From: Venturia oleaginea
Lineage: Eukaryota > Ascomycota > Dothideomycetes > Venturiales > Venturiaceae
Assembly (NCBI GenBank): GCA_013176395.1
Contig: JABMLP010000005.1
Coordinates: 248,001-312,000 of the forward strand
Direction of reading: 5' to 3'
DNA length: 64,000 bases
A program made the position numbers and the translations under genes. Below, in pieces: positions 33,210-45,228 of the stretch. Within the stretch, counting starts at the first letter, position 1. The number at the start of each line of letters is the position of its first letter. A model generated the notes under the pieces. That model was not told where the DNA came from. It saw only the letters and a list, made by a program, of their open reading frames with translations, and did no database searches.

Positions 33210-34217
33210 CTAATCGGAATACGCATTGTTGGTCGGCAATATACTAGTAGACGATGTTGCTCCGGCATCAACTGGGAGCACCACTCCCGTCATCCACCTG
33301 TGCTGTATTAGATTTTCTTTTTTTGCGCACTCGACGGATGGCTTACCTCGCTTCATCGCCTGCCAAAAATCGAACAGCCGCACCACAATCGTATCCATTG
33401 CCTTCTGTTTTCAGGAGACTTCGATTTTTCCTTGCCTCTCTTTGCTCTTCTGGCATTCCTCCGCCATACATCATCGGGGTATACAGCATACCGGGGCAGA
33501 CCTAATCTTGTCAATTTTCAACTCGGCAAGAATACAGTTTCGGCGAGCACTTACGCAATTGACCCTTATCCCTTGCGGAGCATGATGTACAGCCATAGCT
33601 CGCGTGAGATTTACAACGGCTCCTTTCGAAGTGGGATAGAGCAAGCTCGGAGTACCACTTCGAATACCTGCGACCGAAGCCAGATTCACGATGGACCCTT
33701 TCCATTGGCCTTCATTCTTGGCCATCTCTGGAATCGAATACTTGGACATCATCACCATGCTACTCACATTTACCCTCATAGAAATGTCCCATTCCGTCAT
33801 ATCCACATCTTCAGCTGTTCCTTTTGCTCCCATAATCCCAACATTGTTTACGAGAATGTCCACTCTTCCGAATTTTTTAACCGTCTTCTTCACCACCTCC
33901 TTGCATTGGTCTTCATCCGTCACATCACCAGTGATTGCAAAACCTGCCCCTTTTGCGTCTGCTACAATCATGTTCACGGTCCCATCGGCGTCTTCTTGCG
34001 ACAGATCAACGCAGACGACGCTTGCGCCGGCTTCAGCTAGGAGGATGGCCGCAGCGCGACCATTGCCGATTCCAGTGCCTTTTGATCCAGCGCCAGTGAC
34101 AATGGCGACGCGGTTTGCCAGGCTTCGAGTCGGGCGTTGCGGTTTTTCCATAGGCTTAGATGTTGGAGGTTTAGTATATCCAAAAGAAACAGTTGATTGA
34201 TCAGCTCTTATGGTCAT
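33210..34217 (-). CDS. Short-chain dehydrogenase/reductase, 301 aa
   Basis: Exons 33555-34217, 33347-33501 and 33210-33297, phases exact. Cofactor motif TGAGSKGTGIG (an expanded TGxxxGxG), VNNVG, LASVAGIRSG and YPTSKGAVV (catalytic Tyr/Lys), then RVNCVCPGMLYTPMMYGG and GVVLPVDAGA. The roughly 35-residue N-terminal extension before ANRVAIVTG is Lys/Pro/Thr-rich. Of the COG1028 type; substrate unknown. It lies tail-to-tail with the cutinase gene and head-to-head with the bZIP/DUF3425 gene, which makes a regulatory link possible but unproven. Confidence 0.92.
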
Positions 34218-34722
34218 GGCGAGTCGCGTTTTGCCGCGGACGAGGTTACCCTAGCCCGAGGTCGCAATCATGGAGAAAGCAGCACGCAGCAACGCTCACG
34301 TTATTCAGGGATTAGGAGGCTGCCATCTGTCGTCCAATTATTAAGCATGTGGATCCGCTCGCTCCGAGGTCCGACTCGCCCAGGAGCGCTTTCACTTAAT
34401 ATCCGTTTCCAAGACGGACCAAAGTTCATCCTACAAACATGGATCCCTCTTCGCACCAGCAATGCCTTCACCAATCCCCTGCAATTTGCATCATCATCAT
34501 TTGATCGAACCTTGCCTCAGAGCTTGGAGGGGTCTCCCCCGCAACTTTGGTCCTTCGTACGGGACCTAATTACGGGTTTCAGGAAAGATTATTAAGATAC
34601 CTACGTTGGTCGAAAGCTTGGCGTTTCTATGGCTTCAGTTCTCATCTTTCCTAGCAACGCCGTCTTGCACCCACTTCGGTCTTCTTCCTTCTTTGACCTC
34701 GTCGCAGACACTCTACACGACC
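34218..34722. promoter_or_regulatory. Divergent intergenic region, 505 bp, SDR / bZIP
   Basis: Upstream of both the minus-strand SDR and the plus-strand bZIP gene. The sequence at 34606-34722 is open in the bZIP frame but has no ATG, so it is taken as 5' UTR. Confidence 0.5.
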
Positions 34723-36290
34723 ATGCCGGCCACCACAAAGGAGGAAGATATCACCGACAGTGCTTCTTCGCGACGGATGAGGAAGCGCGAGCTCGATAGG
34801 AGATGCCAACGTGTGGCTCGAGAAAGAACAAAGAATCGCATCGCCTACCTGGAAGGGCTTGTGGACGACTTCCAGAGAAGCGATTCTAGTGGTCAGGTTG
34901 CCACTTTGATGAAGCAATTATCCGATACTGTAAGACAGCGCGATATTCTTTCCCGGACGTTACAGAGCATCCAGAACTCTATCCAAACCCACCAAGCTCT
35001 CATCAGCGGAGACGAGGCCACAGGAAAGACTTCACCGGATTCACCATCCCGATCCAACGAAAATTTCGAATGCTGTGACGATGAAGCCATTGTCGATCCT
35101 GCTAAGAACTTTCTGCCCCACCAAGGCGACGACTCTCTCAGTCCATCAAGCCCCATTGATACTCTTATCAAGTTACCTTCAAAGTTCAAAAATGCGCAAA
35201 AGAAACCTCTCTTGATGCAGCGGCACGAATTGCCTATACAAGGTTCAAACGTGGACCTCTTCGACCCGACTGAGGCCTTCATCAACGAAGACATTGCAGA
35301 AACCCACGGGATCCTGCAGGACCCCATCGTTCCTCGCACTGAGGTGGGCTGCGATTGCTCGTCCAACACAGCTACTAGAGGTGAAGAGACTATCAATATG
35401 TGGCGCTTTGCCAACGAAGTACTTACTGAGCCTGTAAAAATGAACGCTGATCTTGAACGATTGGAGGACGTGATGGAAGAGGACGTACCTGTCCGAGCAC
35501 TGATCGAAGGTTGGCCTGCAGTTGAGAAGCTTTACGGCGGCGCTCTGCCACCCACCTGGACGAAGATTCGCAGGATAGACGAAATCGTTTTCGGAACCTG
35601 CAATGTGCGGGAACGTCTTGCTATCATGAGGGTCATGCGGAAACTCTTGAACTATCACACCAAGAAATCTTCAGTTCCAGCTTGGTATCTGAAAAGGTTC
35701 GTTGCATGGAACAACCGTGGTCGAAAAAATTGACTGACTGATCTAGACCTTCGCAATCAATTGCACATTCGTATGCAATTGACTTTTTTACCTGGCCAGG
35801 CGTTAGAGAACGCTTCGTCTTCTATCAACACAACTACTGCACCAATATCTTTTGGCAACTTTTCTGCAAATGTCTCCGAATCTTGTGGCCTTTCGAGTTC
35901 AGAGACTGCTACACGAGAAATCTTGAAACTGGCCAATACCAGATTTCGCCGCAATTCGATGAACGTATCAGCGACATTAACGCGTGGACCATGTCCGCCG
36001 AGATATTCAAAAAGTGGCCCGAGTTCCATAGCGATATTCCAAGCTTCAGCAATATTCCCGCTTCGATGTCAAATACCACGAAGCAGATGCTGCCACCAAT
36101 CAAGAGCACAACACTGGACGATATCATAAACGATAGGCGCGATGACGCTCGCCAAGAGGAGATTTCCCCTATGATCTTGGATCCTTGGAACACAGGCTCA
36201 CATTTTACCTCGGGTCCAGCCAAGGCTATGGATTACATCGGGACGTCACAGTACATGGACTATCCCGGCCTCAGCAATCTCATTTATTGA
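34723..36290 (+). CDS. bZIP-type transcription factor with C-terminal DUF3425
   Basis: 505 aa; exons 34723-35696 and 35747-36290 (GTTCGT...CTAG). The basic region is SSRRMRKRELDRRCQRVARERTKNRIAYLE at residues about 15-45, followed by a short leucine-poor coiled coil. The second half matches DUF3425 (PF11905): PVRALIEGWPAVE, LPPTWTKIRRIDEIVFG, RLAIMRVMRKLLNYH, then across the intron IDFFTWPGVRERFVFYQHNY and WPFEFRD. This bZIP-DUF3425 architecture is common and fungus-specific, often near secondary-metabolism or accessory genes. A nuclear regulator of unknown targets; the adjacent SDR is one candidate. Confidence 0.92.
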
Positions 36291-37114
36291 TGAGTATGCA
36301 AGGTACTGAGGTTTTAGGGGCATGTTTATCAAGGAGTCGGACTAGACGACGATTTTAAGGGCACACCCCCACACAAGAGTAGCGTGACATCAGATGACTT
36401 CGCCTTCTCTAACTCCATCTAGCCATTGAATCATTTCAAACGAGTAAGCCATGATTTGCAAAACAAGATTCCGAAAACGCTGACCATAAGGCATAAGCCA
36501 ATCAGGTACAATGGATGCAACGGTGGATTATCAACGGAAGAAGAAGGGTCCTGGATCGGCAGACACCAGAGGTGGGATACTGGAGCTTAGGAAGGGGCAG
36601 TTTGAGCAGAACCGTGTATCCCAAATGGCGACTATTTCTGACCTTGGCTGTGAGTATCCCTTGTTGATCTCAGCAGTTGTGCTTCCACCAACGATCCAGC
36701 GTCAAGGCTGACTCGGCGGATGGTAGCATAACTGCTGAGGTTAATAAGAGAAGGCTATTTCCGTGGGCAGAACATAGGTCTGAAATGTGCGTACAGGCGG
36801 CATCTCAGGATATGCTACGACCAATCAATCTTTCCCCATGACGTCAGATTGAAAAGCGATTGTGAGTGTGATGTAGCAACTAGGAACACGGGATCTCATA
36901 TTGGTGGCATGACCACCCCCAGCTATTCTGGAACTGGGTCCATCGGAGCCTTACCAATCCCTGTTGTTTTGGAGATGTGAATTCGAGGTTCGCCAATGGT
37001 GCCTTCCACGATGCCACAATTCAATCCATGGACCGCATCGAACCGTGAGATGGATAGAACTTGTGTTGACATCCGACTAAGAGATGGCACAGCAATCCCC
37101 CAAATAGGCTCCCT
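36291..37114. other. Intergenic, 824 bp between convergent genes
   Basis: A 66-codon ORF at 36511-36711 has no features. Also checked as possible downstream exons of the SH3 gene: no RasGEF or other domain sequence was found on the minus strand. Confidence 0.5.
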
Positions 37115-37402
37115 TCATAGACTCGAAATGGCCTCGGCATTGGGACAAATTTCTACATAGTTACTAGGAAACCAACCTCTCGCTTTCGGTTTCTCATACT
37201 CGGGGCCTTGGACAACGCCATCCCACCATCCGTTCTGCGCTTGGAGGATGATTTGGATGATTTCGCCTTTTTTGATGGAGAGCCGGCCCTCACTCGAGCC
37301 GTCGTAGTCGTAGAGGACGCGGGCGAAGAGGGGTTTGGGATAGACTCGGGTTACTTCGATTTGGGTCAGGTCGAAGGGGTTTGTGAATGCTGCGCGGGTC
37401 AT
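37115..37402 (-). CDS. Solo SH3-domain protein, 95 aa
   Basis: Almost the whole protein is one SH3 domain: FARVLYDYDGSSEGRLSIKKGE, then NGWWDGVVQG and RGWFPSNYVEI. The aromatic ligand-pocket residues (ALYDY-like, WW, P-S-N-Y) are kept. The RLSIKKGEIIQ and GWWDGV wording is closest to the N-terminal SH3 of fungal Cdc25-type Ras guanine-nucleotide exchange factors. The frame stops 13 residues after the domain and no RasGEF sequence follows in the next 800 bp. It may be a genuine mini-adaptor or a remnant of a truncated gene. Confidence 0.78.
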   Translation of the reverse strand: MTRAAFTNPFDLTQIEVTRVYPKPLFARVLYDYDGSSEGRLSIKKGEIIQIILQAQNGWWDGVVQGPEYEKPKARGWFPSNYVEICPNAEAISSL

Positions 37403-38000
37403 TTTGGTGGGAGAAGGGATTTGATGATGGTGGTTTAGATGATGAAGCCCGAGATGATCAAGTTTGGATGGAACAGTGGAGTTTCGTGATGATGGGGTCT
37501 TTGGTTTCTACAAAGTTTTGTGATGATGAGGTCCTGATTATATACTATGGCAAGTGACTCATGGTGTAACATGACCATTCTTGTTCGGCCCGCTCCTGCC
37601 GATGGTATGCGATGGAACTCGCCTACCAGTGTACAATCAACCCATATCCATAGAGAATGGGCGGCACGCGCGACCACGCTTGGGCTGGATACGAGATAAC
37701 CACCGACTCAATCTTGGGCTGGGTTTGTGAATCTGATATCACATTCTTACAAATTGATGCGCTTGACGAATCTTTCACCTCGGCAATCTTCCCCGCAATC
37801 AATCTTCTATCATCGACGAAGGCGGCTAGATGACCGGGAGATTATGTTCGGATTTCAACGCCACAGCCTGATATCGGGACATCATTCCCATTCCCATTCC
37901 CATTTCCCCTCTCCCCTTCCCCATCGTCTTCGCCTTCGTCTTCGTTGATTAGCAGGCTGTATTGTCGTGGTGCCAGGTACTCCTAACAAGACAGACAAAC
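37403..38000. promoter_or_regulatory. Divergent intergenic region, 598 bp, SH3 / MFS
   Basis: Upstream of both flanking genes. Contains short CATTCC and CGTCTTCG repeats near 37886-37945, just before the transporter start. Confidence 0.5.
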
Positions 38001-39646
38001 ATGATGCCCAAAATCCCTCACTATGTCTTCGCCTCCTGCACCATGGCCCTTGGAGGCTTCCTTAACGGATTAGATACAGGTTCAATTGGAGCTATAGTTG
38101 CAATGCCTCAGTTTGAAAACACCGTCGGCCATCTCTCGCCTACTTTGCTCGGGTTTACTGTCTCCCTCATCATGTTGACGGGCGCCCTCCCCTCGGTCTT
38201 TGCAGGACATCTCGCAGACAAGTTTGGCCGCCTTCGAGTCATCATGGCCGGCACCACCTTTTTCATCATTGGAGCTGTCTTGCAAGGCTCGGCGCCCAGT
38301 CTCGTTCCATTCCTGGTCGGGAGAGCCATTGGAGGCTTTGGAGAAGGCGTCTACATGAGTAACGTGGCTGTATACATATGCGAGATAGCTCCTGTCAAAC
38401 ATCGTGGCGTGCTCGCCGGCTGTCCGCAGTTCATGGCAACAGCGGGAGTCTGTGCTGGCTATTTTACTTGTTATGGCACAATTGGCATCAAGTCAAGCAT
38501 GGCTTGGCGATTCTCCTATATCCTTCAAGCATCAATAGGACTCTTCATGGCCGTGATATGTGCCATGTTGCCAGAATCTCCTCGCTGGTTGATGCTCCAT
38601 GGCAGACGGGCCGATGCCCTTAAGTCACTCGAGCGCCTCAACTTCTCCATGGCTGAGGCAGAAAAGGATATATTGCGTCCACAAGAGCAAGCTCCAAGTC
38701 TATCTGGTTGGCAAGGCTTCCTACTCCTTTTCAGACGCGGTTATCGATCACGAACCATCCTCGCTCTGTTTGTTCTTGGAATGGTCCAGCTGTCAGGCAT
38801 CGATGGAGTGCTCTATGTATGTCAAAGCTCTTAGAAATCCCGACTATGCCATCTAACAATTATTTTAGTATGCTCCAACTCTGTTCACGCAGGCCGGATT
38901 GCCCGGTGAGACAGCCGCTTTCCTAGCCTCGGGTCTCTCAGCAATTCTCATGCTGGCCATTTCCATCCCGGCTTTCATCTTCGCAGACAAATGGGGTCGC
39001 CGCACCTCAACCATTGCAGGTGGTCTGACTCTCTCTGGCTGCATGCTGTTGATTGGAACGCTATATGCGGCTCATGCGGTACATCCCTATGGCGTTGCTC
39101 GATGGGTCGTGATTGTCCTGGTCTTTGTCTTCGGTATCACGTACTGTGCCACCTGGGGTATCACAGGCAAAATATATGCTTCCGAGATCCAGCCTGCCAA
39201 TACCAGAGCTGCAGCAAGCTGTGTCGCCCAAGGCTTGGGATTCGTAAGTACTGCATCCTACCAGACCTAACCCGACTAACATCGAGTAGTTCACCAACTG
39301 GCTCGTAGCGATGATCACACCCATTCTACTCGCCAAATCAGCATACGGAGCCTACTTCTTATTCGGAGGGTTGGCTCTCGGCACAGTAGCTGTTCTCGCC
39401 GCATACATGCCAGAGACTCGAGGTATGTCGCTTGAGAGTATCCAGGATGCCTTCCAGCGACCTCCAATCTTGCATATCCTTGCTTCTCATTTGCGCAAAT
39501 TCACTGCAGGATCTGGACCGCGCGGACAGCCTACGGTTTCTAACCAAAATTTGGAGCTAAGCACAATACTCGAACCCGGATTGAGCGGGAATAGATCACA
39601 TGAGACTGGAAATAGGATTGTCAGGACGGGTGACGTGTTGACTTGA
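38001..39646 (+). CDS. MFS sugar-type transporter
   Basis: 515 aa; exons 38001-38816, 38869-39243 and 39290-39646, all phase 0. Start at the first ATG in frame; the upstream frame is open without ATG. Major facilitator superfamily, sugar porter family: GGFLNGLDTGSIG in helix 1, GHLADKFGRLR between helices 2 and 3, PESPRWL after helix 6, DKWGRRTS between 8 and 9, and PETRGMSLE after helix 12. Twelve membrane helices are apparent. Probably a plasma-membrane uptake transporter for a hexose or related polyol; substrate unknown. The cytosolic C-terminal tail is about 75 residues. Confidence 0.93.
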
Positions 39647-40735
39647 TGGTTGACTGCGGTGGTATCACTACCAGTCAACCAAATTCCATTCATTTAGTAG
39701 GAAACATGGACAGAATCTCATTTACGGGGGCACAGCAGGGCCACAATGCGTGTCTACTTTCGATGTATCTGAGCGAAAGAGAGACCCCCAATTCGAGATC
39801 GATATCACCAGATTTCTGGCCATGTGGATTCCTAGAATTGCCAGAAATCCACCGGTATCGATCTGCAATTGAAGATAATGAAACACTTTCGATTGTAAAA
39901 TCAAAGGGACAGACAAAGACCGGCGTGGTGGGGAACCCTGGGGATATACTGGACGGTATCTTACAAGTTCTTACGCCATATATTTACGATACTGCAAAGA
40001 GTACGTCACCGCTTTACTCACTATAGAATTGTAGATCCTAGAGAAACGATGAAACTCTTCTCCTCTCCTCTCTAATGTACACTGCCAAGGAACAGATGGT
40101 AAAGAGTATACCACTCACTCGCCTCAACTTTCGTGTACCCTTCTCCAACATAAAGTGCAATACAGGAAGAAGTGATGGCAAACATCCAGATATTCAAGCT
40201 TGGGATTGCGAGGATGGTTAGTGGGAAAGTACCCGTGCCTAAAGAGAAAAGGAGGGGATCTTATAGGGAGGAGAGAGTAAGCTTCCATAGGCCTAGACCG
40301 AAAAGGTATAGGTAGCAGAGTCAACACGACTGTTGAAGGATTGCGGCGAAGATGAGAGGATTGGGAGTCTAGAATTGTTGCCTGCTGGATACGAGGAATA
40401 GTTGGTGACTCTTTGCGAGAAAGGGCAAGGAATTTTGCCTCTCAAAGCTCCAAATTGTAGAAAGCTAGTGGTGGCATCGGGGCATCATAGGAGTTGATAG
40501 AAGCCGGCAGATGTGATTGAGTGACAGGACAAGGAAGTATCTTAGTACGTAGACTCTGAAAGATTGTTTATTACCCGCTGAACAAGACAATGCGCACACC
40601 ACCTGCGTACCATCTACCTAGATGAATCAATCTATCCATGATGGAGTAATCCTCTCGAAATCTCCAACATCCAAATACCCGCAAAGTTCGCACTCTCTTA
40701 AACTGAATGCATAACTCCAAATTAGTCCCATCACC
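39647..40735. other. Intergenic, 1.1 kb between convergent genes
   Basis: A 127-codon ORF at 39643-40026 overlaps the transporter stop and has no protein features. Nothing else recognised. Confidence 0.5.
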
Positions 40736-42949
40736 TTAACGACGACCACCGGGTCCGAACGTAATTGGCTCCCCAATCAAAATATCGACCTCTTCTCCAC
40801 GATGTGTCAGCTCTTGAAGACTAGCTTCGACAGCAGAGATGACAGGCTTCCTCCTCAGCACTTGGGTCTCACCTTTCACATAGCAAACCATCTTGCCATC
40901 TTCTTGGATAGCGACAGTGCGTAGTCAAAGAGGCAAGTCACTGCAATCCTCTCGAGCTTGGTACACTTGCTCGCAGTAATTGAACACGAGGTCGGCGGTA
41001 ATGTGCGAGTTTCCTTCCCCAAGAATATAAAGCGTGACCAGATTTAGATGAGGAAAGATGTCGTCGTAGGAGCGTTGATCTTCATCGATGATGAAGCCGA
41101 ACTGACGCAAACTGTCACTCGTGTATTCCATAATATTCTCGATTTCTTTGGGAGAGTAGCGGTTCGGGCCATCCATATCGAGGAGCAATGTTTCCAGCGA
41201 GTTGGCGTGAATGGCAATGTACTCCCAACTTGGAGGGACAGGCAGGTCTTGAATGCGGAGAATCAGATCGGAGAGTCCAGATGCTTTCTCCAAGATATTT
41301 ACCAGAGCAGCAGACAAACAGTGGCCGATAGTATCAGAGGGTACCTTGTGATAGATGGTGAGAGACTGCAGATGTGAAGGTCGGGCGTCGTTCGCCATGT
41401 GCGCCAGGATATTCTCGACGTGCGGGCAGTGCGAGAATTGGACAACCTGCAGTGGAGCGAAGTCAAGTGCTCGAACCCACATGGCGCAGGAGGATGGTCC
41501 CAGATCCACGTTCCACAACGCGAAATGGGTCAAGTGCATTTTCCATTGAGCATTGGGAATTAACTTCATAGCTGCGGCCATGGCTGCAGAAAAGAGTTTC
41601 AGTGGAACGAGACCTGTATCCTTGTCTAGGGGAAGGGAGAATGTGCGGAGGTCCACATGGAGGGATATGTTGCAGTAAGGGTTGCAAGGTGATGTAAACA
41701 TGTATGATGTCTATCATTGTGTATTGTATTGTTCTATGTTCAGCCGTAGAGCTGATGTTTACATATGATGTGTGTACTCTAGCAGGAGCTATTGTGATAA
41801 AGGAAGTAAGAACGGTATAGCTCAAGTGTGCCTTCTGTACCAGGATGTGACAGGATATGATGGTCTTGACGTTAGCGATGATCTTGTCAACGCTTTTGAG
41901 TCCAGCTTCCGAGTCGGGAGACAGGCGCAACGAAGTAACGTTGTTCATCCGGCTTATGGCGTTTTTGACGGGTGTTGAGATCTCAAAGCTACGCTCGTAC
42001 AACTCGATGTTCTCAAGCTGCGGATGGTTTTCCCAAAGGAGCAGGAGGGCCTTCGGCGAGAGGGCATAATCGGCTGGCCAACTACACGGGATGTTAGCTT
42101 CAATTTGTGTCAAACACACCTGCACAGTGGGTTCATCAATTCATGTCCTCCAAAAACTTACTTCAATGCAACACCCTCACTTTGAGATGGATATGAGAGT
42201 GCTGTATAAGAGTAAGCTGTATCATGTAGTCTTGGCGGAAATGAATTGATGAGCCTATGTGCATGTTCAGTCATGAACTCATCCAAAGTACTCCAGCTGA
42301 CTGTTGGGAAGACCCGTCAAGAAGGTGCGAGCCAGTTGTAGGTAACCAGCTGGTGGGTTCAGTTTGTCCTCCAGACTCGATTGATCAAAAAGCACGTCTC
42401 TGATGTGTTCGCGCCCAGGGTTGCGAATGCTGAGCATTTCAAGTAATGGTTTAGTGATGCCTGGGTATTGTGACATGTCTACGACGATGGTGTGGTACAA
42501 GTTCTTGAGGAGCAGGGAGTATGTCTTCTTAGTGAGAAGAGTAAGAGCGTGCTGGTCGCATTTGAGTGGCAACTACCATAGCGTCAATTGATAGCCTGTG
42601 TGGGCGGGATACTGATGCGTGTAGTCACCTCGTAGAAGATGCACTCTAGTATATTCTCTGGAAGAACGGAGAACGACGCGGACTCTATGAATGTCTGTGA
42701 GCGAGCCACAGCCAGCTGATTATCATTGGGTGCTTGATGCTCGTCTGCATCCTGTGATGACGAAGTCGTCGCTGCTGAGGAGGTAGTGGTCCAGCCTGAC
42801 GGTGCTACAGTGCCCGAGATGGGCTCAAGAGCCACAAGAGACTCCTTGAGCGACCGTGTTGTGCTACTGTCAAGCTCAAATGACGATAGTGACAATGCAA
42901 GAGCACGCTGTGCGCTACTGGGAATGCAATAGCCGCCCCTGATAGGCAT
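40736..42949 (-). CDS. F-box protein with leucine-rich C-terminal region and possible readthrough tail
   Basis: Probable SCF ubiquitin-ligase substrate receptor. Exon model 42629-42949, 42347-42572, 42162-42300, 41841-42081 and 40925-41710 (570 aa), all GT-AG and phase-consistent. A Ser/Thr-rich N-terminus is followed by the F-box (FSVLPENILECIFYE, then LPLKCDQHALTLLTKKTYSLLLKNLY). The rest has degenerate leucine-rich segments (HPQLENIELYERSFEI, NNVTSLRLSPD, HLQSLTIYHKVP, NLVTLYILGEGN). Two oddities. Intron 42301-42346 would be only 46 nt, and its sequence reads as protein (LARTFLTGLPNSQL), so a frameshift is an alternative. The stop at 40927-40925 is TGA followed by CTA, and the same frame stays open 62 more codons to TAA at 40738-40736. 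Confidence 0.75.
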
Positions 42950-43227
42950 CTTGGCTGGCTATGAAAGACGTAGGCGATGTGTTGTTGCAATGATATGAGG
43001 CGCGGGTTGAGGAGGCAGGAAAGAACGATGGTGTTGTGTGATGGAATAAAAGCAGCCGAAAGCCTTGTCAGTGGTTGGCCTGAAAAGAATCAACAAGAGG
43101 ATCCCAATGTCCATGTTTTCCCGGCGAGCTCAACTGAGAATTCTTCCCCAGAGATCGATACCACGCCCCTTCATATACAGGTATCCATTGACGTACTCTA
43201 CATATGCTACCCATTCTTGCTTCTTCT
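42950..43227. other. Intergenic, 278 bp, F-box gene upstream region
   Basis: Upstream of the F-box gene and 3' of MSS51. No feature seen. Confidence 0.5.
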
Positions 43228-44773
43228 TCACAATGCAATAGACCCATCTTCCTTGGTGGTCGTTTCATATCTCTTGCCTCTAAATGCCCAAACACCCCAA
43301 TTTCCAGCACTGATATCCTGCACCTCGTTGTCATTCAAATCCCACTTCAAACTCCTAAATCTGTTCTCGCCCGGCTCCATCAGAATATCCATCTCCCCAC
43401 CCACTGTCTTCGTCACAAAGTCGATATCCCGCTGCATGTCAAACTCCGTGTATCCAGTACAAATGATAGGGACCTTGGTCTCTAGCAGCATAGGAAGCGT
43501 CTTCGCCCATTCGGGAGCAGATCCAGGATGCCCGAGGCCAGGGTGGAACAGCATGAAACAATCAAAGTATGGATCGTATGGAGCAAAGTATTGGGCTTCG
43601 TGCATCGTGTGGTAGTATTCCACAAACGTTGAGATTTTCATCGAGTGAGACAGTCTGTCCTCGATGATGGCACCAAATGGATTAGATGCTGTTCGTTCTG
43701 GGAGCGGGAACTCATCGTCTCGGTTTTGCATACTCTCAGGCCCGACCATGATAACATGGAATTTGACGCGAGGGAATATATGGGCAAGCTGGAGCCAGAC
43801 GTTTCGAGGTAGGGATGATTCGGCGCGAGCTCCGAGGACGAATATGCGGACTGGAGGTGGGTTTGGACGGAGACCTTTGACATCAGGACCAGCACCTGTT
43901 CGAGGAGGGTGGAGGGTATATCTGAGTGCTAAAAGCATATTAGCCTGGACATGTGGAGAATCGAATACCTGCCATACCAGTCAGACTCTTCAGCCCCTCC
44001 ACAGTTAATCGTCCTCCCTTGCGAATATTGTAGGGCGATAGCTCGTGAAGTATGCTGGCAATCGTTACGGGGTATGTCAACAGTCGCGTAGCATGCCTCA
44101 TGCTTCTCATACTGTTGATTGCCTCGTGCTCTCTGGTGTATAAAAATGTATCCCAGTTCGTCATGTTGATCAGGAACTCGTCCTGCTGCTCATATGGGGT
44201 TTCGAATTCGCTAAATTGACGTCCAGATCTCAAGTCGTGCTCGTCCTCGTTGATTTGCCTGAGTGTCTCGCATATCTCCATGTGTGTCTCATAGTCCTCG
44301 GCCCAATGTTCCTCGCAGCAGTACACAGGTATTCCACAATCCGGGCACTCGAATTTCACATTCGCGGGAGCCAATGCTGAGGGGCCTGTTGATTTCCTCG
44401 ATTCGGGATCATTTGGGTCTTGAGAAAATCTCGTCGGTCTGTGGGATGGATGCGGACAGTATGAATGCTGTTTTATATAGGCGGACCTCCGGCGCATATC
44501 GGGTGAAGGTGATTTCGACAAAGGATGAAAAAGATCGTTTGGCTGCATGGTCAGCTTCCCTGGAAAATGGACCTCATTGTGTGCCTGTTTTGCTTGAGCT
44601 CCCGTCGAAGCAGTCCGCCTGGTGGTAGTTGGCTGTATGTTGGGTTGATGGAGAGATGCGGGCTTGCCAGCAATTGAATGCCATCGACGCGGTTCCTGAG
44701 CGAGAAATGGACGAAACTTCAACGATCGCCTCAAGCTGTTTACGCATCTCTGGCAGGTATATTTGGGCGACAT
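43228..44773 (-). CDS. MSS51: MSS51-like mitochondrial protein
   Basis: 498 aa; exons 43978-44773 and 43228-43928 (GTATGG...TTTTAG). In yeast Mss51 activates COX1 mRNA translation and couples it to cytochrome oxidase assembly in the mitochondrion. The basic N-terminus (YTCQRCVNSLRRSLKFR) is presequence-like and itself contains a CxxC pair. The MYND-like zinc region includes CPHPSHRP, CPDCGIPVYCCEEHW and HMEIC. The C-terminal MSS51 domain has RIFVLGARAESSLP, FHVIMVGPES, FVEYYHTMHEA, DCFMLFHPGLGHP and PIICTGYTEFDM. The length is typical of filamentous-fungus orthologues. Divergently transcribed from RSE1 across 455 bp. Confidence 0.93.
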
Positions 44774-45228
44774 TGGTGATGTTTGTATCTCCTCTCGTCA
44801 TGGAACAACTCGTGGGTGGGGAGATGCTAGATGCTGCCAAGTCAGGGTCTCGGCCTGAACTGCAAAATATCGAGAGCTCAAGCCCGTATCAAGTATCAAC
44901 AACACCAAGGCCACATCCCTCCCCTCCTACATTCGATAATCACAGCCTTCCTCCCACCTGTTCGCCAAATCCTTCTCTTGTAGGCCCCGCCGGTTGACGT
45001 GAGCTCCTGCGCCAGCAACACCAACGCATCTGTACCGCGTCCTTTCTCGACAACTAGATCTGCGCGTCTAAGGCTTCGCGTTCAATCGTGCTAAGTCTTC
45101 AAAATCAAAGGCGTTTGATTGTGAGTGTGGACGGCATCCGGCAGCGAGTCGAAAGAGGAGAGAGCATACTCGAAGCACGAACGAACGAAACGACCATTGA
45201 CGAATAACGACCTTTCCAATCCTTCACC
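44774..45228. promoter_or_regulatory. Shared divergent promoter region, MSS51 / RSE1
   Basis: 455 bp between two start codons pointing away from each other, with pyrimidine-rich stretches (44901-44990). No specific factor site was identified. Confidence 0.6.

Noticed and set aside
34606..34722. N-terminal extension of the bZIP protein
   Set aside because: The upstream open frame begins at a TTG and contains no ATG before 34723.
39643..40026. 127-codon ORF after the MFS transporter
   Set aside because: It starts four bases before the end of the transporter in another frame and has no domain features; probably 3' UTR.
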